The position numbers were made by a program, and so were the translations under genes. Below are positions 8,003 to 17,523 of a stretch of DNA of 64,000 nucleotides, one piece after another; positions within the stretch are counted from its first letter, which is position 1; each line of letters starts with the position of its first letter. Under the pieces are notes generated by a model, which saw nothing but the letters and a program-made list of their open reading frames with translations, ran no database searches and was not told the origin of the DNA. Source of the stretch: DATCRE01 sp964235605 (GTDB lineage: Bacteria; Bacteroidota; Bacteroidia; Cytophagales; Cyclobacteriaceae); the NCBI GenBank assembly GCA_964235605.1, contig CAXSCR010000002.1, forward strand, positions 62,001 to 126,000. Reading direction: 5' to 3'.

Positions 8003-8243
8003 ACTTGAAATCTGCTAACCAGGTGGCAACTGTTAAACCGGCAAATAGCGAAGTTCATCTCTTTAGGAAGAAATAAATAGTAAGTCGCTGTAAATACCGG
8101 TATAATTTGTAGTGGAAAAGTTTTGAGGAATTAATATAAAAACAATCTCTTTAAAGTAGAATAACGCACTTTGTTCACCTTCTGATGTAGTATGTTGTAC
8201 CGGATTTCTCATATATGATGTAATTAAGTTGAGGTGATAAGAA
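8003..8243. other. Intergenic region upstream of the susC-like promoter
   Basis: No gene that I would accept; an 84-codon open frame on the minus strand lacks protein-like composition. The region leads into the promoter at 8244-8274. Confidence 0.45.
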
Positions 8244-8274
8244 TTGAATATGTGACATTCTATATCTAGATTTG
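8244..8274 (+). promoter_or_regulatory. Bacteroidetes-type promoter for the SusC/SusD operon
   Basis: A -33 element TTG at 8244-8246, 20 bp spacing, and a -7 element TAGATTTG at 8267-8274, matching TAnnTTTG exactly. Transcription would start near 8280, giving a leader of about 60 nt before the susC-like ATG at 8342. Confidence 0.62.
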
Positions 8275-8341
8275 TAACTACAGAAAACGATTTCAACAAT
8301 AGCTTTCTACAAACCATGTCTAATCAAACCAACTTAAATCA

Positions 8342-11300
8342 ATGAAAAACAAATTACTAGCATTTTTCATGATGCTATCCGCCTATAGCTATGGCCAAAG
8401 ACAGCTACAGGGTAGGGTGGTAGATGAAAATGATCAACCCCTCCCTGGTGCAAGCATTCTGATCAAGGGATCTACTATCGGAACAGTAACAGATGTAGAA
8501 GGCGTATATAAGTTAACAGATGTTCCCGCTGATGCTGTGGTAATCGCAACGTATATAGGCTATATAACACAGGAGTCTCCGTTAGCAGGAAAAACACGAA
8601 TGGATTTTAAGCTATTATTAGATGCTAAATCATTAGATGAAATAGTAGTAATTGGATATGGTACAGCAAAGGTAAAAGAACTTACAGGCGCAGTTTCAGT
8701 GGTTAACGGAGCAACCCTGACTGCCCTTAACCCTGTGCGTCTTGAGACCGCTTTGCAAGGTCAAATGGCTGGTGTACAGATTGCAAGTACCTCAGGGTCA
8801 CCAGGTGGAGCCTTAAATATTAGAATTAGAGGTTTTTCAACCAACGGAAATAATAACCCATTAATATTAGTCGACGGTATTCCTTATTCTGCTGAAGGTC
8901 TGTCGTCCTTGAATCCCTCAGATATTGAGTCAATGAACGTCTTAAAAGATGGTACAGCAGCGATCTATGGAGTTAGAGCAGGTAATGGTGTTATAATTAT
9001 TACTACTAAACAGGGTAAACGGAATTCAAAACCAACAATTGAATTTACGGGCTATTACGGCACCCAATCGACTATAAAAAAGATAGATTTATTAAATGCG
9101 CAAGAATATGCTGTATTAAAAAATGAAGCATATGCAGCAGGCGGACAAACTCCTCCTTTTGTCAACACCGATTTAGGCACTGGAACAAATTGGCAGGATC
9201 ATGTTTTTCAAAAAGCGCCTATTCAAAATTATAATCTAAATATATCAGGCGGCGCAGATAAGAGCTCGTACTCCCTTGGTGGTTCTTTTGTTGATCAGGA
9301 AGGAATTATTGGAGGAAAAAAATCTGCTTATAGACGTTATAATGCGAGGTTGAATTTCACGACTGACCTTGCTAGCAAAGTAAAATTGCAACATGTGCTA
9401 CTATTTACACAAGAAAACCGTAAGACTTTACCAGAAAATACTATCGGCTCTGTTCTTTATAACACAATTAATGCATCACCGTTAGCATCTGTAAAAGATG
9501 AGAATGGTAAATACACGTACTTGCAAGAGTTTAGTGATATTGTCAATCCGCTAGCGCTCATAGAAAATACCCACAATGAAGCTCTGACTTATAAATTTAC
9601 CGGCAAAGAAGAGATCTCGTATAAAGTTAATAACTTGGAATTCACAGGTCGGGCAGGATATAATTATGCGCTGGTAAATGAAAAATCATTTCTCCCTTTA
9701 GTATACTATGGATCCGGAAAAGCTCAAAACACTGCTAGTAATGAGGCATTAGATCCATTCATATTATCAGTTAATGGCGCACCTTATACGCAACGAAATA
9801 GTGTTACAGAAAGCCGTACATCTTTCTTAGATTATAACTTTGAAGCTTATTTAAATTATAATAAAGTACTTGCAGAACATCATAGTTTAAAAGCAACATT
9901 AGGAACTGCATTGCTTGGAAATCAATCTGAGAACTTAACTGGTGTAGGCCGTAACATTCCATACAACTCTGTTGATTTTGCAGATATATCATTGGCTGAC
10001 CCTAACGATATACAAACTAAAACTACTTCATGGCAAACTTGGAATAGATTATTATCATATTTTGTGAGAGCAGAATATGGTTATGATTCTAAATATCTAT
10101 TATCTGCTATATTGAGAAGGGATGCATCAACACGATTTGGTAAGAATAACCGATTTGGTTACTTCCCGGCGCTATCGGGCGCCTGGGTGATTTCTGAAGA
10201 GCCTTTTTTCAATAAAGGTATTATTCAGTTTGCCAAGCTTAGAGGAAGTTACGGTGTGTCAGGAAATGATAAGATCCAGCAGGATTTTCAATATCGGGCA
10301 TTATTGGGCGGCGAAGCAGTCTATCCATTTAACGACCAATTAGTAAATGGAATTGCCATTGGAGTACCAGGTAATCCTGACTTGAAATGGGAAACAACTG
10401 GTCAAACCAATTTTGGCTTAGATTTGAATATGTTCAATGATCATGTAAACATCACAACCGATTATTATATTAAAAAAACTAAGGATCTTATTTTTCAACC
10501 AGACATCTCTGGAATTTCTGGAGCATATGGAGCAGGTGGTAGTGCCCCTTACGTTAACGGTGGAGATGTGAAAAATAGTGGTTTTGAATTCCTTATTGGT
10601 TATAATACTACTATCGGTAACGACCTCAAAATTGATATGAGCTATAATTTAACCACTATTCATAATGAAACAACAGGATTACAACAAGGTGTAGATTTCT
10701 ATTCTTATGGTTCTTTTGGTGTTGGTGGTGGATCTGCTACTAGGATGGAAGTTGGGTACCCAATGGGATTTTTCTATGGTTATAAAACTGAAGGTGTATA
10801 TCAAAATGCAAGTGAAGTATCTGACAGAGGTATAACACAAAACGGTGCACAACCGGGAGATTTAAAGTATGCGGATCTTGATGGTAACCTTGATGTTAAC
10901 TTTAGCAATAACTCCGATAAGACAATAATTGGATCACCCATACCAAGCGCAATCATGGGTTTGAATCTTAGATTCGATTTTAAAGGAATTGATTTCTCCA
11001 CTATGTTTTATGCTTCTGTTGGCAACGAGATTTTAAGAAACTATGAACGTCAGCAACCATTAGCGAATCAGTTGTCATATAAAGTCGGACGTTGGACAGG
11101 TGAAGGGTCGACAAATGAAAACCCACGCCTTACAACCGCATTAAATACCAATAATGTCATGTCTGATTATTTTATTGAAGATGGATCCTTTATACGTCTA
11201 AAAAATATTCAATTAGGTTATTCTTTACCAACTACCTTGATTCAAAAAATTGGTGCTAAAAAGTTGCGAGTTTATGTAGCCGCGAATAACTTAATCACAC

Positions 11301-11422
11301 TCACCAAATACAGAGGCTTTGACCCGGATTTTGCATCGGCTAGTCCATTGCTATCAGGTATTGACTACGGATTCTATCCTCAGGCAAAAACAGTAATGGC
11401 AGGACTTAATTTAACTTTTTAA
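8342..11422 (+). CDS. SusC/RagA-family TonB-dependent outer-membrane transporter
   Basis: A 1026-aa protein of typical SusC length, importing glycan fragments through the outer membrane with its SusD partner. A signal peptide (residues 1-19, ending SYGQ) is followed by a carboxypeptidase-D regulatory-like beta-sandwich (LQGRVVDENDQPLPGASILI). Next comes the TonB-box/plug start (SLDEIVVIGYG) and plug motifs NPLILVDGIPY and SMNVLKDGTAAIYG around residues 175-215. The remainder is a beta-barrel with many Tyr/Phe-ended strands, ending in ...MAGLNLTF as expected for barrel insertion. There is no N-terminal FecR-interacting (STN) domain, so control by an anti-sigma system is unlikely. The SusD gene follows after 4 bp. 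The substrate is not shown by sequence; a chitin-derived oligosaccharide is suggested by the chitinase cluster 10 kb downstream. Confidence 0.95.
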   Translation: MKNKLLAFFMMLSAYSYGQRQLQGRVVDENDQPLPGASILIKGSTIGTVTDVEGVYKLTDVPADAVVIATYIGYITQESPLAGKTRMDFKLLLDAKSLDEIVVIGYGTAKVKELTGAVSVVNGATLTALNPVRLETALQGQMAGVQIASTSGSPGGALNIRIRGFSTNGNNNPLILVDGIPYSAEGLSSLNPSDIESMNVLKDGTAAIYGVRAGNGVIIITTKQGKRNSKPTIEFTGYYGTQSTIKKIDLLNAQEYAVLKNEAYAAGGQTPPFVNTDLGTGTNWQDHVFQKAPIQNYNLNISGGADKSSYSLGGSFVDQEGIIGGKKSAYRRYNARLNFTTDLASKVKLQHVLLFTQENRKTLPENTIGSVLYNTINASPLASVKDENGKYTYLQEFSDIVNPLALIENTHNEALTYKFTGKEEISYKVNNLEFTGRAGYNYALVNEKSFLPLVYYGSGKAQNTASNEALDPFILSVNGAPYTQRNSVTESRTSFLDYNFEAYLNYNKVLAEHHSLKATLGTALLGNQSENLTGVGRNIPYNSVDFADISLADPNDIQTKTTSWQTWNRLLSYFVRAEYGYDSKYLLSAILRRDASTRFGKNNRFGYFPALSGAWVISEEPFFNKGIIQFAKLRGSYGVSGNDKIQQDFQYRALLGGEAVYPFNDQLVNGIAIGVPGNPDLKWETTGQTNFGLDLNMFNDHVNITTDYYIKKTKDLIFQPDISGISGAYGAGGSAPYVNGGDVKNSGFEFLIGYNTTIGNDLKIDMSYNLTTIHNETTGLQQGVDFYSYGSFGVGGGSATRMEVGYPMGFFYGYKTEGVYQNASEVSDRGITQNGAQPGDLKYADLDGNLDVNFSNNSDKTIIGSPIPSAIMGLNLRFDFKGIDFSTMFYASVGNEILRNYERQQPLANQLSYKVGRWTGEGSTNENPRLTTALNTNNVMSDYFIEDGSFIRLKNIQLGYSLPTTLIQKIGAKKLRVYVAANNLITLTKYRGFDPDFASASPLLSGIDYGFYPQAKTVMAGLNLTF

Positions 11423-11426
11423 AACC

Positions 11427-12899
11427 ATGAAGAATTTAATTAAAATAACAATATTCCTTATTGGTTTCGCATTGATATCAGTAAGATGTGATGACTTTGT
11501 AGATATTGAACCAATGTATGCTCAAGATGCAGATAATTATTTTAGAAGTCCGAGTGATTATGATAAGGCGCTAATTGGCGCTTATGACCTACTTCAAACT
11601 TCATATGTCAACCTTTGGCTTGGAGAGATTGCATCGGATAACGCAATTGCAGGCGGCGAAAGTGTAACAGATTCGGAAGGTTTGCATCAGATAGATGCTA
11701 TGACGCATGGTGGTGTTAATAATGAATTAAGGAGTTTATGGCGCTTCTTATATGCAGGTATAGGCAGGGCTAATTACATCTTTGAATTTAAAGATAATAT
11801 TGAATTTATAGGAAAAGATAAGATACTGGCGCAAGCTTCTTTTCTTCGTGCTTACTACTACTTTGAATTGGTTAAATTTTTTGGTGATGTTCCATTGATC
11901 ATTGATAGAAGATTAGGTGCAGTAGAAATATCACAGCAAAAAAGAGCGCAAGTTTCTGAGGTGTATGCTCAAATTGAGAAGGACTTAATTTCTGCTGCAG
12001 AAATTTTAGATTGGACCGATCCCGTTAAAGGAAGAATTACAAAAGGTGCAGCTTTATCTTTGCTAGGAAAAGCCTACCTCTATCAAAATAAATTTGCAGA
12101 AGCAGCTACCCCATTAGATCAGGTAATTAATAAAAACCAATATTCTCTTGTAGATGATGTTACTGGACTGTTTAGAGTAGCTAATGAAATTGGTAATACA
12201 GAAACTGTCTTTGATATTGAATATGTTGGTACTGAAGGTGGTGGTTATGGTTGCTTTGTTTGTCTAGAAGGTTTTGCGGCACCAGGTTTTCATTCAATTC
12301 GGGGATATGAAGGACCGATTTATGTTGATGGAAATAGTTATAATCTTCCTACACAAGATTTAGTAGATGAATTTGAATCCGGGGATCCAAGACTAGATGC
12401 ATCTGTGCTTGATATTGAAGCATTCAAGGCAGCGAATCCAACGGTGAAGTACACCATAGGAGCAGGGGGACATACAGGCTTCTATAATAATAAATATATT
12501 AAAAGAGCCGATGAATTAGGTCTTGGTGATAATGACCTTACCAGTCCGATTAATCATAAAGTTATCCGTTATGCAGATGTTTTATTGATGGCCGCTGAAG
12601 CGCATAACCGGAAACCAAATCCAGATGATGTACTTGCTCGCAAGTATTTAAAAGAAGTACGTGACCGTGTTGGTATGCCGGAGATATTGTCATCAGGCAC
12701 TGCGCTTACCGAAGCCATCTATCATGAACGTAGGGTTGAATTTGCAGGTGAAGGTCACCGTTTTTTCGATCTAGTAAGAACAAATAAAGCAGCTGACGAG
12801 ATTGCTGGTTTTCAAGTAGGTAAAAACGAATTATTCCCTATTCCGCAGGCAGAGATTGACTTAGCAAGAGCAGGTTGGGCACAGAACAAAGGTTATTAA
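11427..12899 (+). CDS. SusD/RagB-family glycan-binding lipoprotein
   Basis: 490 aa, starting 4 bp after the SusC-like stop. It has a lipoprotein signal with Cys at residue 21 (ALISVRC) followed by acidic DD. Family marks include FLRAYYYFELVKFFGDVPLI in the TPR-like helical core, and RDRVGMPEI with YHERRVEFAGEGHRFFDLVR near the C-terminus. It caps the SusC barrel on the cell surface and binds the polysaccharide or oligosaccharide. A Cys pair (GCFVC, near residue 275) lies in the variable ligand-binding region. It is co-transcribed with susC-like and the following lipoprotein gene. Confidence 0.95.
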   Translation: MKNLIKITIFLIGFALISVRCDDFVDIEPMYAQDADNYFRSPSDYDKALIGAYDLLQTSYVNLWLGEIASDNAIAGGESVTDSEGLHQIDAMTHGGVNNELRSLWRFLYAGIGRANYIFEFKDNIEFIGKDKILAQASFLRAYYYFELVKFFGDVPLIIDRRLGAVEISQQKRAQVSEVYAQIEKDLISAAEILDWTDPVKGRITKGAALSLLGKAYLYQNKFAEAATPLDQVINKNQYSLVDDVTGLFRVANEIGNTETVFDIEYVGTEGGGYGCFVCLEGFAAPGFHSIRGYEGPIYVDGNSYNLPTQDLVDEFESGDPRLDASVLDIEAFKAANPTVKYTIGAGGHTGFYNNKYIKRADELGLGDNDLTSPINHKVIRYADVLLMAAEAHNRKPNPDDVLARKYLKEVRDRVGMPEILSSGTALTEAIYHERRVEFAGEGHRFFDLVRTNKAADEIAGFQVGKNELFPIPQAEIDLARAGWAQNKGY

Positions 12900-12916
12900 G
12901 CACTAAAACTAAAAAT

Positions 12917-14743
12917 ATGAAAAAATATATCTATAGCATAATCTGGGTACTGTTCATACAGTTATTCATGATCGCATGCAAGGAAGATGAAGCTGAGCTA
13001 GGCACACCACCAACAGACGCGGATGCTGCATTCACAGTAAGACCATCAGATACATCTCCCAATATTCTTGAACTATCAAGTACTTCATCAGCTTTTATTA
13101 AGAAGTGGGATTTTGGAAATGGTGTAACGAAAGAAGGTAATGACGTTGAAGCTACCTATCCGGTTAAGGGTACCTATGAAATTACCCTTACAGTATTTAC
13201 TGCGGGCGGAAGTGTTTCATCCAAACAAACTGTAGAAGTTGAAGAGTCTGATCTAAATTTACTTGATCCTGTTGCTGTTCTATTATCAGGTGGTGATGCC
13301 GGTAAAACTTGGATTATTGACAAGACAACCAAAGGTCATCTGGCATTAGGACCAATCGATAATTTAGCGACTAGATGGTATGAAGCTGGTCCCAATGAAA
13401 AAGTTGGTTCAGGTTTATATGATGATAAATATTTGTTTAGCCTAAATGGTTTCGCATTTACACAGCAAACAAATGGAGATGTATTTCTTAACACCCTTCA
13501 CAAAGATAAATTTGCTGACTCATACGCAAACATGGGTGACTTTACAGCTCCTTATACGGCCCCTACCGATTTAACATGGTCAATAACCAAGGATGCTTCG
13601 GGTAATAGTTACATTAATATATCTACCGGTGGTTTTATAGGTTATTATGTGGGGGTTTCAAAATATCGTATAATGTCGCTAACGGAAACTGAATTAGTGA
13701 TTATGTTTACTGACAGCGCTGATGCAGGAAGAGTTTGGTATCACCGCCTGATTACCGAAGGTTTTACACCGCCTCCTCCAACAGTAACAACGCTACCTGT
13801 AACTTTTGAAGGAAGTGGTGCTGTACCACCTTTTACAGGCTTTGGTGATGCTACTGCTGCTTATAGTGTGGTAACTAATCCTAGTATGAATGGAATTAAT
13901 GTTAGTGACAAGGTTGCGAAATATGTAAAAGGTACTCCAAACTGGTCTGGTATCACAACTGATATTGCTAAAATAGATTTCTCAACTAAGAGAACTTTTA
14001 AAATGAAAGTCTATTCACCCGTTACAGGCAGAGCCTTATTCAAAATAGAAGTAGCGGGTACCCCAACATCATTCGTAGAAGTGTTTGCTAACCTAACTAA
14101 GGTTAATGAATGGGAGATGTTAACATTTGATTTCCCAGCTGCTGCAACTGACACTTATAACAAGGTTTCGATCTTCATGGATTTTGATAATAACGTGGGC
14201 GGTACTTTCTACATTGATGACATCAGACAAGTAGTGACTGGTTGTAATGAAATAGATACAGAATCTTTTAGTGCTGCAAGTGGATTGAATTTCACTATGG
14301 CTACAGAATCATTTGGTGCATTTGGAAACATTGCCTCTGATATTGTTGCGAACCCTTCAGTTAGTGGTATCAATACTAGCTGTAATGTTAATTCTTATAT
14401 GAAAACTGCTGGATGCGAAACTTGGTCTGGGACAGGCTATCTCTTAAAGACGGCTATTGATTTTGGTACAACTACTAAGAAAAAGTTTAAACTTAAAGTT
14501 TATGCAGTAGACCAAGTGACAACTGTTACACTTCGTTTGGAGCGGCTGGCTTTCCCTGATGTTACTCCTTTCGCAGAGCGTACTGCGACAATTACGGCTA
14601 CAGGGGTATGGCAAGAACTAACTTTTGATTTTTCAGATATTACAGATTCTAATACATATAAGAGCATGATAATCTATTTTGAAAGAGATTCTGCTTGTGA
14701 TGGCGATAAGTATTATTTTGACGATCTAGTTCAGATACCATAA
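12917..14743 (+). CDS. PKD-domain surface lipoprotein of the SusCD operon (SusE/F-position protein)
   Basis: The start ATG at 12917 gives a clean lipoprotein signal (LFMIAC, Cys about residue 18); an upstream in-frame ATG at 12875 would overlap susD and spoil it. The protein is 608 aa. Residues about 30-105 form a PKD-like beta-sandwich (KKWDFGNGVTKEG, GTYEITLTVF). A middle domain follows (residues 110-285; TWIIDK...LALGP). Then come two homologous jelly-roll-like domains of about 145 residues, each ending in a YIDDI or YFDDL motif as in galactose-binding or laminarinase-type carbohydrate-binding folds. The position as third gene after SusC and SusD suggests a SusE/SusF-like surface glycan-binding role. 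A strong terminator follows 24 bp after the stop. Confidence 0.8.
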   Translation: MKKYIYSIIWVLFIQLFMIACKEDEAELGTPPTDADAAFTVRPSDTSPNILELSSTSSAFIKKWDFGNGVTKEGNDVEATYPVKGTYEITLTVFTAGGSVSSKQTVEVEESDLNLLDPVAVLLSGGDAGKTWIIDKTTKGHLALGPIDNLATRWYEAGPNEKVGSGLYDDKYLFSLNGFAFTQQTNGDVFLNTLHKDKFADSYANMGDFTAPYTAPTDLTWSITKDASGNSYINISTGGFIGYYVGVSKYRIMSLTETELVIMFTDSADAGRVWYHRLITEGFTPPPPTVTTLPVTFEGSGAVPPFTGFGDATAAYSVVTNPSMNGINVSDKVAKYVKGTPNWSGITTDIAKIDFSTKRTFKMKVYSPVTGRALFKIEVAGTPTSFVEVFANLTKVNEWEMLTFDFPAAATDTYNKVSIFMDFDNNVGGTFYIDDIRQVVTGCNEIDTESFSAASGLNFTMATESFGAFGNIASDIVANPSVSGINTSCNVNSYMKTAGCETWSGTGYLLKTAIDFGTTTKKKFKLKVYAVDQVTTVTLRLERLAFPDVTPFAERTATITATGVWQELTFDFSDITDSNTYKSMIIYFERDSACDGDKYYFDDLVQIP

Positions 14744-14767
14744 CTAGTCAAGCATAAAAAAACAATT

Positions 14768-14802
14768 GAAGGAATTAGAGCAATCTAATTCCTTCTTTTT
14801 TT
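14768..14802 (+). terminator. Rho-independent terminator of the SusCD operon
   Basis: A perfect 12-bp stem (GAAGGAATTAGA/TCTAATTCCTTC) with a GCAA tetraloop and seven T. Confidence 0.93.
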
Positions 14803-14848
14803 GCTTGAACATTAATGTCAATACTTCTTAATACCATAAATTCACAAC

Positions 14849-15151
14849 ATGAACAAAGACCTAATACTCAGAGAACACCTCGCCATAGAACGAACCAAAC
14901 TTGCCAATGAGACTGCATTGCTAGCATACATTAGAACGGGTCTTTACTTTATTGTGGCAGGGTCAACATTAGGACATTTGATTGAGACGTTGTTTTGGGA
15001 GATAACGGGGGTTCCATTAATTGTTATTGGCATCTGCTTTATGATATTTGGCGTTATTAAGTTTCGGAGAGTCCGTAAACTTATTGAACTAAGTAGGAAA
15101 AATATTGGAAATTCATCTGATGCGTTTATCAAATCCATAAGAAAGGATTAG
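14849..15151 (+). CDS. DUF202-family small membrane protein
   Basis: 100 aa. The N-terminus LREHLAIERTKLANETALLAYIRT carries the conserved E-R-T-x-L-A-x-x-R-T-type block of the DUF202/YidH family. It is followed by two membrane helices (residues about 33-53 and 55-75) and a basic tail. The length agrees with the family. The role is unknown. It is monocistronic, preceded by the SusCD terminator. Confidence 0.85.
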   Translation: MNKDLILREHLAIERTKLANETALLAYIRTGLYFIVAGSTLGHLIETLFWEITGVPLIVIGICFMIFGVIKFRRVRKLIELSRKNIGNSSDAFIKSIRKD

Positions 15152-15679
15152 TTCTTTACCAAACCAGAATGTGATTAATATCAGTAGACCGGCACTATAA
15201 TTTAGATATACTATTATAGCAGGATGTTTAGAGGCTCCATATTTGCAATGGAATTGAGAACAGCACACCGACTATCAAAAATGGTAGTGTACGAGTTGAT
15301 GAAATGATTAGAGTTGAATGTATAAAATTCATGCGTTATTTGGTTAATATTTTTAAAGTTCTGGATGAAACAAAAATAGCACAAAGCCAGACATAACCGT
15401 AATGAGACCAATATTAAAAAAAATTTTAACAGCCAGTTATTTATATCATCTCTTGACTCATAATCCATGATATGAAACATCTATAAGAAAGTCGAAAGCT
15501 CGCCATTGATCATGTCTAATGATTTGAAATGTGCCGCGTTCTGCGCTGAAATAGAGTGTGCAACCAGGTTTAGATTAAGTTATTATAATTATGACTTCCT
15601 TGTTCAAGCAACATCCATTACATGATATAGAGTTTATCCTTTACCTACATGTTTTTGTTCATCTGTTAAAATCAATTTG
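15152..15679. other. Intergenic region
   Basis: A+T-rich spacer between the convergent DUF202 and DUF3347 genes. I found no convincing gene, RNA or strong terminator. Confidence 0.4.
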
Positions 15680-16222
15680 TTAAAAGGTTACAGTCTCCTT
15701 CACCGATCCACATTTAAGCATCATATCACCGAAGTATGGATTTTTAATTTCCCTTTCATTGGAGAGCCATAATGCCCCCGTATTATCATTTGCCATGGGG
15801 CAGTATTCAACATACAGTGTTCCCGCAGATAGCTTGGATGCTTTGACGAGGGAACTCATTTCATTGCTTAAGTGTGAAAACGATTGGCGTTGCATTGTTA
15901 TATCAGAAGAAGATACAATTTTACTTGCTTCTGCTGCAGCCTTCTTTCCGGTTGAAATTGCAGTAAGCGATTTCTGTAAATCAGTAGCAGCTTTTTTTGC
16001 TTCATCTTTATCTGACGAAACAAGTGCATCTTTTAAATGAATGTAATGCAGATAAGCTAAGCCTACCTTCTCATTTACAAACGTTGGACTTTCAATTTTT
16101 TTATGTTCTTGAGATGTATGAGTGCTATGATCTCGATCTGCACTATGTGTGCTATGATCTTGTTGTGCATATACACCTAGACTTACTAGGAAAATAAGCA
16201 TTGTTATTACTTGTTTTTTCAT
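15680..16222 (-). CDS. Secreted DUF3347 protein, probable copper-handling accessory
   Basis: A 180-aa exported protein with signal peptide (residues 1-19, ending VYAQ) and a His-rich linker (DHSTHSADRDHSTHTSQEH) that could bind metal. A helical DUF3347 domain follows (YLHYIHLKDALVSSDKDEA...) with the closing motif YVEYCPMANDNTGALW...NPYFGDMMLKCG. The CPM and KCG words are characteristic of this family, which in Bacteroidota is found fused to or beside CusB-type adaptors and HMA proteins. The ATG at 16222 is followed directly by MKKQ. Upstream on the same strand are decayed fragments of a second DUF3347 gene, an HMA gene and an AraC-type regulator gene. This may therefore be the last intact member of a copper locus. 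Confidence 0.85.
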   Translation of the reverse strand: MKKQVITMLIFLVSLGVYAQQDHSTHSADRDHSTHTSQEHKKIESPTFVNEKVGLAYLHYIHLKDALVSSDKDEAKKAATDLQKSLTAISTGKKAAAEASKIVSSSDITMQRQSFSHLSNEMSSLVKASKLSAGTLYVEYCPMANDNTGALWLSNEREIKNPYFGDMMLKCGSVKETVTF

Positions 16223-16249
16223 ATTGATTTATTTGATGTTTATTTTAAT

Positions 16250-16400
16250 TTGCTTGAACACTTCCGCAAGTCACTATTTTATCACCAAAGTATGGATTTT
16301 AATTTTCACTTGCTCAATTACCAATACCCATATTCATTATTAAAGCCATCGGACAAAATTCATAGTATGCTTTTTCCTCTTAGTCCAAAAGCTTTAATGC
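16250..16400 (-). pseudogene. DUF3347 C-terminal fragment (decayed)
   Basis: On the minus strand the words AYYEFCPMA, then (shifted frame) NNEYGYW, then NPYFGDKIVTCGSVQ can be read in order. They match YVEYCPMA...NPYFGDMMLKCGSVK of the intact neighbour. At least two frame changes and several stops separate them. Only the C-terminal third of the domain remains. This is a diverged duplicate, not a recent copy. Confidence 0.75.
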
Positions 16401-16432
16401 TCTTGTAATCGATATCAAGATGAGATCTTCTG

Positions 16433-16640
16433 TTAGTTTAAAGTCTCTGCTTTATATCCAGCTTTTTGAACAGCTTCAAGAACTTTTTTGGTGTTAATTT
16501 CGCCTACTACGGTTAGCACTTTAGCGGGTTTCTTGGTGTCAACCTCCTAATTGTATTTGCTAAGGCTTCGTCAAGGAATGGTGTGGCTTTGGCAATGCAG
16601 CCGGAGCACTTTATGTTAGTTTTTAATTTGATGGTTCCAT
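16433..16640 (-). pseudogene. Heavy-metal-associated (HMA, CopZ-like) domain gene, frameshifted
   Basis: Minus-strand translation gives TIKLKTNIKCSGCIAKATPF (with the CxGC metal-binding motif) followed by LDEALAN. After a frame change it gives EVDTKKPAKVLTVVGEI and then KKVLEAVQKAGYKAE with a stop at 16433-16435. This is a complete small HMA domain of about 70 residues interrupted near the middle. The start codon is also out of frame with TIKLK. It would have been a cytosolic copper chaperone or mercury/copper-binding peptide. Confidence 0.82.
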
Positions 16641-16928
16641 GCTTGTGTCTTTTTATACTATATAAGTCTAAGTCTATAAACGATTGTTACTTTGATTGGC
16701 TTTATACAAAACAAGAGATATTTTATATAATTACCTTGGCTGTTATTTATTAGATTTTAATGGCGCGGAGTTTAATGGTATTAATCTCAACTACAATTAT
16801 ACATAGTAAGCTACTTTTAGCTTTATACTTTAGCTTACTAACTTGATTTACATGTTTACATGCTCAATTGGAGGATTATAATTACGAGAGCTTTAAATCC
16901 TTTAATTTCCACTAAATATAGACATGAC

Positions 16929-17523
16929 TTATAGCGTCTTAGAGATTGCGTCTAGTGATCTCCTAGTCTCGTTCATGTTCCGGTTTTTTTTCATTTCAGA
17001 AGGAGTAAGACCTGAAGACCTGTAACTTTTTTAAATTGTGATGACAGATGGGCTACGCTGCTATAACCTAACCGATCTGCTATTTCACTTAAGGTTAATT
17101 CATCGTAAAATAATAACTCTTTTACCTTTTCTATTTTTGCCTAATAATGTATTGCTCAAGCGTAATGCCTTCGACGCTGGAGAAGAGATTGCTTAAATAG
17201 TTGTACTCATAATGTAACTCATCTGAAAGGACATTAGACCAGTTGAATTTCATTTGAACTTTATCAACGTGGTGAATCATGTTAATTACCTTATTCTTTA
17301 TCGCTTCGATTAATCTTGCCCTTCTATCATCAATTCTTTCAAAGCCAAGATTTATAAGAGCAGTATCTAGTTTGTCTAGTTGTTGTTCTGAGAGGTTACT
17401 TTCAGTAATGGTTATTTCCCCTAAAGATATCTTTTGAGGATGAAGTCCGTGCTTTTCTAATTCTTGTGTTACAACCATAATGCACCGGCTGCAAACCATA
17501 TTCTTTATATTTAGTGTTGTCAT
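16929..17523 (-). pseudogene. AraC-family regulator with N-terminal CxxC metal motif, frameshifted twice
   Basis: The intact-looking 5' part (17523 down to 17131) encodes MTTLNIKNMVCSRCIMVVTQ at its start, an HMA-like beta-alpha-beta module, then the linker preceding the DNA-binding domain, ending YIIRQK and a stop. Restoring one A in the A-run there continues into AKIEKVKELLFYDELTLSEI and then RLGYSSVAHLSSQFKKVTGL, the AraC helix-turn-helix. A second break follows at an exact 8-bp tandem duplication (CAGGTCTT twice), after which LTPSEMKKNRN is read in the third frame to a stop at 16929-16931. It once was probably a metal-responsive regulator of the neighbouring copper genes. A truncated 130-aa product could still be made. 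Confidence 0.85.

Noticed and set aside
8063..8317. 84-codon minus-strand frame before the susC-like gene
   Set aside because: No protein-like features and it overlaps the promoter.
12875..12916. Upstream ATG for the PKD lipoprotein overlapping the SusD gene
   Set aside because: It adds 14 polar residues before a good lipoprotein signal; ATG 12917 is better.
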